Positions 1-9,561 of a stretch of 64,000 bases of DNA are shown piece after piece. The stretch's first letter is position 1; each line of letters opens with the position of its first letter. The notes under the pieces are model-generated. The model was not told the origin of the DNA, ran no database searches, and saw nothing but the letters and a program-made list of their open reading frames with translations. Made by a program: the position numbers and the translations under genes. Origin of the DNA: Fibrobacterota bacterium (GTDB lineage: Bacteria > Fibrobacterota > Fibrobacteria > UBA5070); NCBI GenBank assembly GCA_016715065.1, contig JADKBN010000010.1, positions 124,001 through 188,000 of the forward strand, given 5' to 3'.

Positions 1-947
1 AAGATGAAGGCCATTTCGGGATGGTCGTGTTCCAGGATGTCGAACACGGCCTTGTCCTTGGCCAGTTTATCCACCACCATGTAGCGGTGGCTGATGGCGT
101 CCACCGAACGCTTCTTCTGGGAAAGCGACAAGAACTTGGGGTTGCGCAGGAATTCACGGGCCAGGTGCTTCACGTTTTCGGTGATGGTCGCCGAGAACAT
201 GTAGGTGCAACGATCCTTGGGCAGCATCTGGCGGATGCGGGCCATGTCGGGGTAGAATCCCATGGAAAGCATTTCGTCGGCTTCGTCCATCACCAAGTCG
301 CGGATGGAACGCAGCTTGAAATAGCCCTTCTGGATCATGTCGATCACGCGACCGGGCGTGCCGATCACGATGTGGGCCTTCTTGAGGCCTTCGATCTGCT
401 TTTCGTAGCCCACGCCACCGTAGACCACAACGGTGTTCACTCCCTTGGCCGCACCGATCAGTTCGGCTTCGCGGGCCACCTGCAGCGCCAGCTCGCGGGT
501 GGGAACCAGGATAAGGGCCTGGGGCTCGTTGTGCTCGATCTCGCAGATTTCCACCAGCGGGATCATGAACGCGCCGGTCTTGCCGGATCCTGTCCTGGAC
601 TGGGTGATCAGATCTTGTCCGGCCAGCAGGTAGGGGATCGCCTTGCGCTGCACCAGCATGGGCGAGGTCCAGCCCTGCTTGGCCATCGCCTCTTTCATGG
701 TGTCGGATGCCTGCTCGAAGGTGTAGTCGGGCAGTGGTGGGTCCGGCTCCACGATGTCGTCGGGATTGTCGTCGGCCTGGGCATCCACTTCCACCATGGC
801 GGAAGGATCGTATCCGGCGGTGTCCTCGGAGGCATCCTCGGACAGAATCTGTGCGTCGTCTTGTGCGGTTACGGAATCGGTGTCGGCATGGGAATCCAGG
901 GCCACCGGTTCTTGGATGGCTTCCAGCTCTTTGTTTTCTTCTTGCAT
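1..947 (-). CDS. DEAD-box ATP-dependent RNA helicase, C-terminus outside window
   Basis: An RNA helicase that would unwind RNA duplexes using ATP. The first ~315 residues are visible; the gene runs off the left edge. Helicase core motifs are in order: Walker A SRTGSGKTGA (about residues 117-126), PTREL (149-153), GTPGR (196-200), DEAD (221-224) and SAT (252-254). The second RecA lobe is only beginning at the edge. Residues 1-70 form an acidic, low-complexity extension before the Q-motif region, which is longer than in a minimal DEAD-box protein. The gene starts 17 bp after the metG stop on the same strand, so co-transcription with metG is likely. Which paralogue (RhlE, DeaD or other) cannot be decided without the C-terminus. 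Confidence 0.93.
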   Translation of the reverse strand, partial: MQEENKELEAIQEPVALDSHADTDSVTAQDDAQILSEDASEDTAGYDPSAMVEVDAQADDNPDDIVEPDPPLPDYTFEQASDTMKEAMAKQGWTSPMLVQRKAIPYLLAGQDLITQSRTGSGKTGAFMIPLVEICEIEHNEPQALILVPTRELALQVAREAELIGAAKGVNTVVVYGGVGYEKQIEGLKKAHIVIGTPGRVIDMIQKGYFKLRSIRDLVMDEADEMLSMGFYPDMARIRQMLPKDRCTYMFSATITENVKHLAREFLRNPKFLSLSQKKRSVDAISHRYMVVDKLAKDKAVFDILEHDHPEMAFI

Positions 948-964
948 AGGCCCTAAATACTAGC

Positions 965-3022
965 TCAATGAACGGAAGCTTCGTCCTGGGCCGAGCAATT
1001 CACAGGTAGGTTTCCGGCGGAAACCGGGAGCTGGCCGTAGTGGAGTTTCCCGCCGCGCACCACCAGCTTGACCGGGTCCACCGCCTCGATTCCCAGATTC
1101 ACACCGGGCTTGTGGTCCATGCCTTCCGCCGTGGCGAACGCGCCCGGCTCGCCCTGGGGCTCCAGCAAATGCACCGAGCCATCCGCATTGTCGGCCGCCA
1201 GGATCATGCCCATCGATTCCACACCGCGCAATTTGGCCTTCTTGAGGTTGGCCACCAGAAGCACTTTGCGGCCGGGTAGGGTAGCGGCCGGAAAGTGGGC
1301 CTTGATGCCCGCGCACACCTGACGCGGTCCCAGTTCGCCCACGTCCAGTTGGAGCACCAGGAGTTTTTCCGCGGAGGGATGGTCTTCGGCGGACACGATC
1401 TTCGCGATGCGGAAATCCACCGCTTCGAACGGATCCTTGACAGGTTCCGGCTTGGCGACCGCTTCCACGGCGGGCTTGGCTTCCGGCTTTTTCACTTCCA
1501 GACGCGGGAACAGCACCGGGCCGTCCATGAATTCGCGGCCAGCGGGCAGAAGCCCCCAGGCGAGCTTGCCCGGCACGGCGGTTTCGCCCATGAGGGCCAG
1601 CGCCTCGGCGGATTTGCCGGGAATGACCGGCGAAACCAGCACCAGCAAAATGCGCAGGGCTTCGGAGGAAACCGCGAGGACCTCGGCCAATTCGTCCTGG
1701 CGGGAGGGGTCCTTGGCGAGTTTCCAGGGCGCGGTGGACTCCAAGTAGCTGTTGATGGCGCGTGCCAGCGACATGGATTCTTCCATGGCGAAGCTCACGC
1801 GGAACAGGCGCATGAGGTTTTCCACCTCCGCAACCACCGAGATCGCCTTGTCGCGCAGCCCCTTGGAAAGCTCTCCAAGCGAGCTGGGCAGGGCTGGGAT
1901 CTTGCCTTCGAACTGGGTGGCCACTTGCTTGCGGATGCGGGAAACGATGTTCCCGATGTCGTTGGCGAGGTCGCCGTTGACCACCTTGATCATGCCGGCG
2001 TCCGAGAACGAACTGTCCTGGCCCACCACCATCTCGCGCATCAGGAAAAACCGGAACGCTTCGACGCCGCCCACGGATTCGTATTTGCGGGCCACCTCGA
2101 ACGGGTCCACCACGTTGCCCAGCGACTTGGACATTTTCTGTCCGTCCGCCATCCACCAGCCGTGGGCGAGGATTTGCTTGGGAAGCTCGATTCCGGCGCC
2201 CATCAGCATGGAAGGCCAGTACACGCTATGGGTGGTCAGGATGTCCTTGCCGATCAGGTGCACGCTGGCCGGCCACCAGGACGTTCCATCCGCACGCTTG
2301 CTGGGAAGCACGCCGGTGAAGTAGTTGAGAAGCGCATCGAACCACACGTAGGTCACGAAGTCGCGATCGAAGGGCAGCTCGATTCCCCAGGAAAGACGTG
2401 TTTTGGGGCGGCTGATGCAGAGGTCGCCCAAGGGCTGGCGCAAAAAGCCCAGCACTTCGTTCTTGCGGTATTCCGGCACGATCCAGGCGGGGTTTGCATG
2501 GATGTGGGCCACCAGACGTTCCTGGTAGCTGGACATGCGGAAGAAGTAATTGACCTCTTCCACCTCCTCCACGACCTCATCCGGCCCGGGGCCACGACCT
2601 TCGCGGATGTCGGATTCCGAGTAGAACCGCTCGTCGCGCACGTTGTAGAGGCCCTTGTAAGCCGACTTGTAGATCTCGCCCTTGTCCCACAATTCCTGCA
2701 TCACCTTCTGTACGTAGGCGGTGTGGTCCGGGTCGGTGGTGCGGATGAAGCGGTCGTTGGTCAGCCCCAGGAGCTTGCCCATCTCACGGAAGCGCTGGCT
2801 GGTGAGGTCCACGTGTTCCTGCGGGGTGCGTCCGGCCTTGGCGGCGGCTTCCTGGACCTTCTGGCCGTGTTCGTCGGTGCCGGTCAGGAAAAAGACCTCG
2901 TCGCCCAGCAGGCGATGCCAACGAGCCAACACGTCAGCCAAAACGGAGGTATAGGCGTGCCCGATATGAGGCACGTCGTTGACATAATAGATGGGCGTGG
3001 TGACGTAGAATGGCTTGGTCAT
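965..3022 (-). CDS. metG: methionyl-tRNA synthetase
   Basis: Charges tRNA-Met with methionine in the cytoplasm. The 685-residue product has the class I signatures HIGH (residues 19-22) and KMSKS (296-300). It also has a C-terminal OB-fold tRNA-binding domain of the Trbp111/ARC1 type (about 582-685), as in the long dimeric form of the enzyme. The start was placed at ATG 3022 because GGGGAG precedes it at good spacing; the frame stays open upstream but that part has no family resemblance. In the connective region, the segment around residues 125-140 reads GLYNVRDERFYSES. Zinc-binding homologues carry cysteines there, so the zinc knuckle appears lost. The helicase follows 17 bp downstream. Confidence 0.97.
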   Translation of the reverse strand: MTKPFYVTTPIYYVNDVPHIGHAYTSVLADVLARWHRLLGDEVFFLTGTDEHGQKVQEAAAKAGRTPQEHVDLTSQRFREMGKLLGLTNDRFIRTTDPDHTAYVQKVMQELWDKGEIYKSAYKGLYNVRDERFYSESDIREGRGPGPDEVVEEVEEVNYFFRMSSYQERLVAHIHANPAWIVPEYRKNEVLGFLRQPLGDLCISRPKTRLSWGIELPFDRDFVTYVWFDALLNYFTGVLPSKRADGTSWWPASVHLIGKDILTTHSVYWPSMLMGAGIELPKQILAHGWWMADGQKMSKSLGNVVDPFEVARKYESVGGVEAFRFFLMREMVVGQDSSFSDAGMIKVVNGDLANDIGNIVSRIRKQVATQFEGKIPALPSSLGELSKGLRDKAISVVAEVENLMRLFRVSFAMEESMSLARAINSYLESTAPWKLAKDPSRQDELAEVLAVSSEALRILLVLVSPVIPGKSAEALALMGETAVPGKLAWGLLPAGREFMDGPVLFPRLEVKKPEAKPAVEAVAKPEPVKDPFEAVDFRIAKIVSAEDHPSAEKLLVLQLDVGELGPRQVCAGIKAHFPAATLPGRKVLLVANLKKAKLRGVESMGMILAADNADGSVHLLEPQGEPGAFATAEGMDHKPGVNLGIEAVDPVKLVVRGGKLHYGQLPVSAGNLPVNCSAQDEASVH

Positions 3023-3247
3023 TGGGTGCTCCCCGGTCAAAACGGCATGTTTTGGGGAACACCAAGGTAGCCATTTGGAATCGGGGCTTGTGTGGAGCGT
3101 GCCCTTTCCGAGTACGCCTTCTTTTTGTTGAACAATACAGGGGCGATTTTGAGGTGGTTTTGGAGGTAGATTCCCGGCTGTAGCACACTGGGAGAAGCGC
3201 TCGAGCCTTCCCCCGACCTGTCCCACCCGCCTTCCGAGGAATTTTCC

Positions 3248-4480
3248 ATGCGCCTACCTCGCATCTTCCTGCTGGCCTCCCTGCTGACGCTTCCGCTTGG
3301 CTTCCTTTCCTGCAATGAAAAGGTCCAGACCTCCAGCCCCACCCAGTCGGAGGCAACCGAGGGCGGCAAGATCTCCTTTCGCGTTTCGGCAGCCGAACTG
3401 GTCGCGATCGGTCCCGACATCGATTCCGTAAGGATCGACGCTGTGCGGGCGGGATATCCCACCCAGAGCGCATGGGGAAGCCTGAGCCAAACCACCCTGT
3501 TGGACGGGCTCCAAAGCGGTCCGTGGACCATCCAGGTTGCCCTTTTCGATGCATCGCAAGCTGTCCATTGGTATGGCGAGGCTGTGGTCCAGGTGTTTCC
3601 CGGCAAGTCGGTGGACGCCGAAGTCCATTTGCGAAAGGCGACAGGATCTGTCCGGGTACGGATCATCCTGGATGATCCCCAGGTGATCCCACCCCCGGTT
3701 CCCGCGCTGGATACCCTGAAAATGGCCCCGGTTCCCTTGGCGGACACCGCCTCGTGGGCGGATCTTCCGGTGGGGAGCGTTTCGCGTTCGGATCGAGGCG
3801 TTTTCCTGGAAACCAAGTACGACTGCAACGTGAAACCAGTGGTGCTTCAGAGCACCTTCGCGGATTCGGGGCGGAAGGTGATGGCCTTCTACCCGGTGCA
3901 AAGTCGCATGACCACGATGATCGCTTGCGATGTTCGTCCGCACATCCTCTTCATCCCCATCACCCGGGACATGGACGTGGAAATCCGAGGACTGTTGACC
4001 GGTCTGCGCATCCGTCTCCCGGGACAATCCGTCGTGGTGCCGGTGGTGCCGGTCGAAAACCCAGCCTTCAAGGAGTACCAGTCCCTGGAGTACATCTACT
4101 CCACCAGCCGCAAGGTTTCTCTCGTGCTGACCCCGGATGGCTTGGTGTACCGGAAGATCACCAACCTTCCCGAGGGACTGGACACCTTGTCTGCTCCGGA
4201 AATCGCCAAGGTTTCCCCGGATTCCCTGGGCGTGATCCGGCGTCTCTTGGCTCTGCCAGAGGTTCGCCGACCCGCCGACCCCTATGTCTGCCCGGTTCCC
4301 ACCCTCACCCGGCTGGCCGATGCCCCCATGTCCACCATCCAGAGTCGGTACGTGAACTATGTCGACGGAGTGGTGTCGGCCCAGAAACTCGATCTTTCGC
4401 AGACCTGCTCCTATCCCACCGCCTGGTTGGCCCTGAACAGGGTGGATGCCATGTTGCGCTCCCTTTACACCTGGAATTGA
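3248..4480 (+). CDS. secreted lipoprotein of unknown function
   Basis: A 410-residue protein with a lipoprotein-like N-terminus: basic MRLPR, a hydrophobic stretch and a cysteine in LGFLSC at residue 22. The lipobox is not classical (F-L-S-C) but is plausible for this phylum. The rest is rich in beta-strand-forming segments and proline, with no recognised catalytic motif. GAGGA lies 8 bases before the ATG. The gene is divergent from metG and is followed by a strong hairpin at 4523-4550, so it is probably monocistronic. No family is recognised; a surface or periplasmic structural role is possible. Confidence 0.75.
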   Translation: MRLPRIFLLASLLTLPLGFLSCNEKVQTSSPTQSEATEGGKISFRVSAAELVAIGPDIDSVRIDAVRAGYPTQSAWGSLSQTTLLDGLQSGPWTIQVALFDASQAVHWYGEAVVQVFPGKSVDAEVHLRKATGSVRVRIILDDPQVIPPPVPALDTLKMAPVPLADTASWADLPVGSVSRSDRGVFLETKYDCNVKPVVLQSTFADSGRKVMAFYPVQSRMTTMIACDVRPHILFIPITRDMDVEIRGLLTGLRIRLPGQSVVVPVVPVENPAFKEYQSLEYIYSTSRKVSLVLTPDGLVYRKITNLPEGLDTLSAPEIAKVSPDSLGVIRRLLALPEVRRPADPYVCPVPTLTRLADAPMSTIQSRYVNYVDGVVSAQKLDLSQTCSYPTAWLALNRVDAMLRSLYTWN

Positions 4481-4522
4481 CGGCCTTTCCCGCCGCCTCC
4501 ATCCTGATCTGACTCCAGTGGC

Positions 4523-4550
4523 CAGCCTCCCGGACCCTTCCGGGAGGCTG
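4523..4550. terminator. hairpin terminator after the lipoprotein gene
   Basis: A perfect 12-bp inverted repeat, CAGCCTCCCGGA against TCCGGGAGGCTG, with a 4-base loop. It begins 42 bp after the stop of the lipoprotein gene. There is only a short T-rich stretch (TTGTCC) after it, so termination efficiency is uncertain. Confidence 0.65.
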
Positions 4551-4805
4551 TTGTCCAGATCCCGCAATAGGCAGGCGCATCTCATCCCAGCTCGCACAGC
4601 ATCTTGGCTCGTACGGGCTCGTCACCGCACCTGACAAGGGTGCGCCTCCTCGCCCGCCAAGCCAATCTGCAGCGCGTTCTGGGCGAGCTGCATCCCTCTC
4701 TATCGCGGGATCTAGGTTTATTCCAACTGGTAGACAACGGGAACGAGGCCCACGTTCGGGGGCGGCGACCTACATTCCAGGAACGAAAACCCGGAGATTC
4801 GCCTC
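4551..4805 (+). promoter_or_regulatory. gene-free leader of the GH43-like gene with a candidate -10 box
   Basis: Together with the hairpin before it, this makes a gap of about 325 bp with no convincing gene. The only promoter-like feature is CTAGGTT at 4712-4718, 88 bp before the GH43 start. It matches a CTAG(A/G/T)TT motif seen in front of several other genes here. No clear -35 box or operator was seen. Confidence 0.3.
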
Positions 4806-6884
4806 ATGTCCTTCGCCTCAGGATCGCTCGTTCGCATGGTCGTGCCCGCTTTGGCCCTGTGGGGAACCTCCCAAGCTTGTCGGGAGCCCGTGGTTCCGGG
4901 TGGCGATTGGAAGGACAACCGGGGCAAGGTGGTGTCGGCCACCGAAGGCGGCATCATCCAGGTCGATGGCACCTACTACCACTGGGGCATGGACCGGTCC
5001 GCGGACAACTCCTACTTCGTGGGCATCAATCTGTACTCCTCCAAAGATCTGGTGCACTGGACCTTTGTCAACCAGATCCTGCGCCACGATTCCGATCCGC
5101 TGTTGGACAACAAGGCCACGGTGGAGCGCGCCAAGATCCTGCACAACAAGAAGACCGGCCAGTTCGTGATCTGGATGCATTACGAAGGGCACAATGCCTA
5201 CAGCGTGGCGGAAGTGGCCTGGGCCACGTCGAACAAGATCGATGGCGACTACAAGTTCCAAGGGCATTTCCGGCCGCTGGATCTGGACAGCCGCGATTTG
5301 AACGTCTACCAGGATGCCGACGGCAAGGCGTACCTGATCTGCACCACCAAGGGAAACCAGAACGTCAGCCTGTTCGAACTCGACGACACCTACACCAAGG
5401 TGGTCCGCGAGATCTATCGGGGCAACGCCTCCGACGACATGGAATGCGAGGGCCACGCGATCGTGAAGTCCGGCGGCATGTACTACTGGCTGATGTCGTG
5501 GTGCACCGGCTGGGATTTCAACGACAACCGCTATTTCACCTCCAAGACGCTGGCCGGGCCGTGGTCGGCCGGCAAGACGCTCGGGGTGGGCGGCACGCAC
5601 ACCTACGAATCGCAAGTGGGCTGGGCCTTTCCCATGCCGGGCGACAACGGGACGGATTTTGTCTTCATGGGCGATCGCTGGTCGATCAACGATTTCGCCT
5701 CCTCGCGCACGGTGATGCTGCCCTTTTCGATTTCCAACGGAGCCGTGTCCATGCCTTGGATGGATCGCTGGTATCCCAACACCGATTCCGGCTGGGTGCG
5801 CGGCGAGCCGTATTTCCAGTCCGGCGTGTACACCATCGGCTCCAAGGCCACAGGCAAGGTGCTGGCGGTTCCGTCCAAGACCTCGGCGGCGGCGATCGCG
5901 TTGGTGACGGATTCCGGCACGGTCGCCCAGCGCTGGAAGCTGGAAAGCCTGGGGAACTCCGAATACCGCTTCACCTCGGTCCATTCTGGACTTCGCATGG
6001 ACGTGTCGGACGAATCGCGCGAGGCCGGAGCCAAAGTCATCCAGTACACGGCTTCCGAGAAATGGAACCAGAAGTGGCACCTGATTTCTTCCGCACCGGG
6101 AGCGTGGCGGATGATTTCCGAAAACACCCTGGGCAAGATCATGGAAGTTCCCACCGCCACGCCCAACGGAATCGCGCTGGGGATCTACAAGGGCAAGGCC
6201 AACCAGGAGTGGGAGATCGTCCCCGTTTCGCCGCTGGCGGACGGGAAATGGTATTCCTTCCGGGCATCGCACAGCGGCAAGGCCCTCACTTCCACCTCCG
6301 GAGGCATGGTCCAGTGGACGGATTCGGCAAAGGCGACCCAAGCCTGGAAGGCGCGCAAGCTCGCCAATGGCGAGTGGGCCCTGGAGCAGGATGGCAAGCG
6401 GCTTTCCGTGGTGGGAGAAGCGGTCACGGACGGGGCGGACCTGGTCGTTGCCTCGGACACGGGCTCGGGAAGCCGCTGGAAGATCGTGGACGATGGAACG
6501 GGGACGTTGCAGATCGTCAACGGCTGCTCCGGGAAGTCACTGGATGTGGATGGCGGTGAGAAATCGCTAGCCGATGGCGCCAAGGTGATGCCTTACCGCT
6601 ATTGGGACACGAAGAACCAGACCTGGACGGCAAAGGAGGTGCCGGCTCCGATTTCCGCGTTGGCCCCCACTGAAAAAAACACCGGCTTCCGTCTGGAAGG
6701 CCGGCGGTTGGTGGTGGAAGCTGGATTGGCCAGTTCCGCGCGCTACGAGGTGCGATCCGCATCGGGGGAGCTTCTGGTCATCGTTCCCGCCAGCGCCGCG
6801 GTGGAGCTTCCCGGCCACCTGCACGGCGTGGTTTCCATCCGAATGTTGCCGGTTGGAGGACGGCTCACAGCAGTCCTGCCTTGA
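4806..6884 (+). CDS. secreted GH43-like glycosidase with ricin-type lectin domain
   Basis: A secreted 692-residue polysaccharide hydrolase. After a signal or lipoprotein signal (cysteine at residue 25 in GTSQAC), residues ~35-335 read as a GH43-type five-bladed propeller; YYHWGMDRS and DLVHW are typical of the galactanase-like branch. Residues ~339-620 form a ricin-type beta-trefoil carbohydrate-binding region, recognised by repeated Q-x-W motifs (AQRWKL, NQKWHL, NQEWEI, TQAWKA, NQTWTA). The last ~65 residues form the C-terminal tail seen on other secreted enzymes here. Substrate could be galactan or arabinan side chains; exact subfamily is inference. ATG is preceded by a weak AGATTCGCCTC region. 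It is convergent with the GH26 gene. Confidence 0.85.
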   Translation: MSFASGSLVRMVVPALALWGTSQACREPVVPGGDWKDNRGKVVSATEGGIIQVDGTYYHWGMDRSADNSYFVGINLYSSKDLVHWTFVNQILRHDSDPLLDNKATVERAKILHNKKTGQFVIWMHYEGHNAYSVAEVAWATSNKIDGDYKFQGHFRPLDLDSRDLNVYQDADGKAYLICTTKGNQNVSLFELDDTYTKVVREIYRGNASDDMECEGHAIVKSGGMYYWLMSWCTGWDFNDNRYFTSKTLAGPWSAGKTLGVGGTHTYESQVGWAFPMPGDNGTDFVFMGDRWSINDFASSRTVMLPFSISNGAVSMPWMDRWYPNTDSGWVRGEPYFQSGVYTIGSKATGKVLAVPSKTSAAAIALVTDSGTVAQRWKLESLGNSEYRFTSVHSGLRMDVSDESREAGAKVIQYTASEKWNQKWHLISSAPGAWRMISENTLGKIMEVPTATPNGIALGIYKGKANQEWEIVPVSPLADGKWYSFRASHSGKALTSTSGGMVQWTDSAKATQAWKARKLANGEWALEQDGKRLSVVGEAVTDGADLVVASDTGSGSRWKIVDDGTGTLQIVNGCSGKSLDVDGGEKSLADGAKVMPYRYWDTKNQTWTAKEVPAPISALAPTEKNTGFRLEGRRLVVEAGLASSARYEVRSASGELLVIVPASAAVELPGHLHGVVSIRMLPVGGRLTAVLP

Positions 6885-6887
6885 GAA

Positions 6888-6944
6888 CCTGAGAAAACTT
6901 TCAAGTGGCAAAAGCCACCGCTCGTCGTGTCGATGATTCTCAGG
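6888..6944. terminator. possible bidirectional terminator between convergent genes
   Basis: An outer stem CCTGAGAA (6888-6895) with TTCTCAGG (6937-6944) encloses a small hairpin GTGGC-AAAA-GCCAC. It sits exactly between the stops of the convergent GH43 and GH26 genes. There is no strong U-tract, so this is tentative. Confidence 0.35.
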
Positions 6945-6954
6945 CTCTGAGCGG

Positions 6955-8019
6955 TCAGGGGGCTGTTCGCCTGCGGCCTACGGGGTCGACAATCTCTCTT
7001 GATTCTGCTAGAAAGGATGGAGCGCTCCAGCGCAACCCATTGCCAGAAAGGCTTGGTCTTTGGGGGGTGGAGCGGAGAGACTGGCGCTTGGGGGCTGTGG
7101 TGGAGACGGGAAACGGCGCGATGCCTTCCTTCCAGGCCGCCAGCGCGGAGGCGGAGGTGTTCACGGCCCAATCGGCCTCGGCGCTCTTGGATTGGGAAAA
7201 CCACATCAGGCCCATGATCTTCGGGAACTTCACCGGAAGGACCTGGAACATCTCCTTGATCCAGGCGGCCTTGTCTCCGCCGTGTTCGGTGGAGGAGAAT
7301 TCTGCGACAAAAATTGGCTTGGTCTGTTTTGCCAGCTGGGTGTAGGCGGGCGTGAACACCTGCTCGAAACTCTGCCAGCTCGACCAGCTTTGCGTGGTGC
7401 CCCAGTTGTAACCGTCCACCGAGTTGTAGTCCACCCAGTCGTCGCCGGGGTAGTGGCCCATCAGGCTGGTTCCCGACCCGCTGTTGGTCGCATTGGTGGT
7501 CCACACCCACTTCACGTTGGTCACCGCCGAATCGCGGAAGATCTGCACGATGCGTTTCCAGGCCGCGATGCACTTCGCGCTGGTGTTTCCGGCGCCGGAC
7601 TTGCCGATCCCCCAGTCGTACCAGTCGCCATTGGCCTCGTGGAGCGGACGCAGCCAGACCTCCTTCTTCCACGCCTTGATGCCGCTGGCGTAAGCCTGGA
7701 TGCGCAGGTCGGCTTTCCCGGCGAGGATGGAATCCAGTGGGTAGCCGTTGGCCATCCAGGTGATCAGCAGAGTGGATCCGTTGTCGTCGGCGACCTTTGC
7801 GAAGGGGCGCGTCTTGGACCAGGATTCGTTGAACATGGCGAAGTAGCTGATCAGATCCAGTTTGCGACCTTGGAGAACCTCGAAGGAATCGACATTCTCC
7901 TGCTCGGGCTGGGGGTAGGTTTCGCCGTAGAATCCTCCCACCCAAGCGCCGATCTTCATTTCCGCGGCGCTTGCCGATGCAGTGAAAATCATGAGTGCAG
8001 CCATGCATTCCCGAATCAT
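6955..8019 (-). CDS. GH26 endo-beta-1,4-mannanase
   Basis: A secreted enzyme expected to cleave internal beta-1,4-mannosidic bonds in mannan. The 354-residue product begins with a signal peptide (MIRECMAALMIFTASASA). GH26 landmarks are the acid/base glutamate in LRPLHEANGDWYDWG and the nucleophile glutamate in IFVAEFSST, about 110 residues apart as expected. The start at 8019 is supported by AGGAAG seven bases upstream. The C-terminus is rich in arginine and lacks a clear tail domain. The gene is divergent from a double-helix regulator (8156-9508), a likely controller. CTAGGTT 56 bp upstream may be the -10 box. Confidence 0.92.
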   Translation of the reverse strand: MIRECMAALMIFTASASAAEMKIGAWVGGFYGETYPQPEQENVDSFEVLQGRKLDLISYFAMFNESWSKTRPFAKVADDNGSTLLITWMANGYPLDSILAGKADLRIQAYASGIKAWKKEVWLRPLHEANGDWYDWGIGKSGAGNTSAKCIAAWKRIVQIFRDSAVTNVKWVWTTNATNSGSGTSLMGHYPGDDWVDYNSVDGYNWGTTQSWSSWQSFEQVFTPAYTQLAKQTKPIFVAEFSSTEHGGDKAAWIKEMFQVLPVKFPKIMGLMWFSQSKSAEADWAVNTSASALAAWKEGIAPFPVSTTAPKRQSLRSTPQRPSLSGNGLRWSAPSFLAESREIVDPVGRRRTAP

Positions 8020-8130
8020 TTTGCTTCCTGTTCCGCGATGGGCCACATCCCAGGACCGCCCACCGCTGGAGGTGAACCTAGCCGGAACGCACGGAGCTCC
8101 ACCAGGGAAAAGAATGCCTTGGATTCATGG

Positions 8131-8155
8131 CTGTATCAACTGTATTGTTCTGTTC
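8131..8155 (+). promoter_or_regulatory. direct-repeat element touching the regulator start (copy 1)
   Basis: The 25 bases before the ATG read CTGTATC, three variable bases, TGTAT, then CTG. The paralogous regulator at 13633-15018 has the same element at exactly the same distance from its start. It may be an autoregulatory operator, or a promoter giving a leaderless mRNA, since no Shine-Dalgarno sequence is present. Confidence 0.5.
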
Positions 8156-9508
8156 ATGCGCAAGATCATTGTGGAGCGGCTTCTGGACTCGCGAAAGACC
8201 AGTGGAGCCTTGCCTTCCATCCGGGAAATGGCCCGATCCTTCGGGGCCTCGCCCCAGACCGTGCAAAAGGCCTTGGTCGATCTGGTGGGGATGGGTGAAA
8301 TCCACGTGCTGGAGCGCAAAGGAGCGTTCTGGGGCAAGGAGCCTGTCCCCGCGAGATTGGAACCCCAGGCCCAAAGCAGGGAGCGCGACGCCCTCGAAAG
8401 GCTCGGAACCGATCTGCGCCGGGGCGTGTTCCACCCGCTGCGAGCGCTGCCTGCCCGCAAGGAATTGTCGGTGCTTTACGGGGTCTCCCTGCGGAAAATT
8501 GGACAATTTTTGAACGATCTGGTCGCCTCGGGAAGTCTCGAGCGCCACGGCCGCTCCTTCCGTCTTCCCGCTCCGGCGCTGCGACAATCCCAAGGATCGG
8601 TGCTGGTGGCGGTGCGTTGCGACGAATCGGGTCGGATTCTCCTGGAGACCGAGCGGGAGATCGATTTCATGAAATCGGTTCGTCGGGAGGCCGCCGAACG
8701 CGACCTCCGGGTGCACGTCGTGGGATGCCACGAAGGCGTCCAGGGCATCCGATTGCTGGATCCGGCAGGATCTCAGACAGAAATTGGTCATCTTTCCGGG
8801 GTTCCCATCGGAGTGATCGTCTCCACCTGGCTGGTGCGGGATCCGCATTCCCTCCTCGCGGCCTTGCGACGGTTGGGCTTGCCGATCTCGGTCTGGTGGG
8901 AGCATGCGGTCGCCGACTTCCGCGTCCCTCGCCACGGTCGCTCGCCGGTCGCCGCTTTCAACCTGTCCTTTGGAGCGGCGCCCGGTCGGGCAGTCGGTGG
9001 ACGGATGGTGGCGGAAGGATTTCGTTCCATCGCTTGGATTTCACCCTACCACGGAAACGATTGGTCCCGAGCGCGGCTTTCCGGCTTGCGCGAGGCGATC
9101 GCCAAATCCGATGTCGCCTTGGTGGAATGCGTGGACGATCGCTTTCACAGCCGCTGGCACATGGACGAGATCTCCCAGGGGCACAAAGGAGGGGCGAAGC
9201 TTTTGCGGAAGGTCCTCGCCGGATTTTTGGATCGCGGCGAGCTGCAAGGAGTCCCGGCTTGGGTGGTGGTCAACGACCAGGCCGCGGTGGAGCTGCTGGG
9301 CCTGCTAAAGGAGCGAGGGATGGCCCGTCCCAGGATCCTTTCCTTCGATGCGACCTCCGACAGCGAGTCGTACCGGTTTGACTCCTTCGAGTTCCACACC
9401 GAAGGAATGGTGCGCAGGATGCTCCATCATCTTTTCCAGCCCACGGCACTGCTGGGCGATCGCCAAACGGTGCAGGAAATGGTCGGGCGGCTCCTTCTGC
9501 GCGGATGA
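8156..9508 (+). CDS. transcriptional regulator: two GntR-type winged helices plus LacI-type sensor
   Basis: A DNA-binding regulator of 450 residues, probably sugar-responsive. Residues ~1-62 form a GntR-type winged helix (LPSIREMARSFGASPQTVQKAL). Residues ~75-140 look like a second one (ERLGTDLRRGVFHPLRALP followed by SVSLRK-like recognition). Residues ~145-450 resemble a LacI/periplasmic-binding-protein-like ligand domain (GVIVSTWLVRD, VVVNDQAAVELLGLL). No Shine-Dalgarno is present before ATG 8156; the frame is open upstream but the conserved start of the first helix and the paralogue support this site. It is divergent from the GH26 gene. The paralogue lies at 13633-15018. Confidence 0.85.
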   Translation: MRKIIVERLLDSRKTSGALPSIREMARSFGASPQTVQKALVDLVGMGEIHVLERKGAFWGKEPVPARLEPQAQSRERDALERLGTDLRRGVFHPLRALPARKELSVLYGVSLRKIGQFLNDLVASGSLERHGRSFRLPAPALRQSQGSVLVAVRCDESGRILLETEREIDFMKSVRREAAERDLRVHVVGCHEGVQGIRLLDPAGSQTEIGHLSGVPIGVIVSTWLVRDPHSLLAALRRLGLPISVWWEHAVADFRVPRHGRSPVAAFNLSFGAAPGRAVGGRMVAEGFRSIAWISPYHGNDWSRARLSGLREAIAKSDVALVECVDDRFHSRWHMDEISQGHKGGAKLLRKVLAGFLDRGELQGVPAWVVVNDQAAVELLGLLKERGMARPRILSFDATSDSESYRFDSFEFHTEGMVRRMLHHLFQPTALLGDRQTVQEMVGRLLLRG

Positions 9509-9561
9509 AGCCTGCTCGAAACCGGGCGCTCACCTTCACCCAAAGCGATCGGCCAAGGCGC

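Noticed and set aside
1295..3070. A 591-residue plus-strand frame opposite metG
   Set aside because: It lies entirely antisense to a well-supported metG, and its product has the His/Gly/Arg/Gln-rich look of a shadow in G+C-rich DNA.
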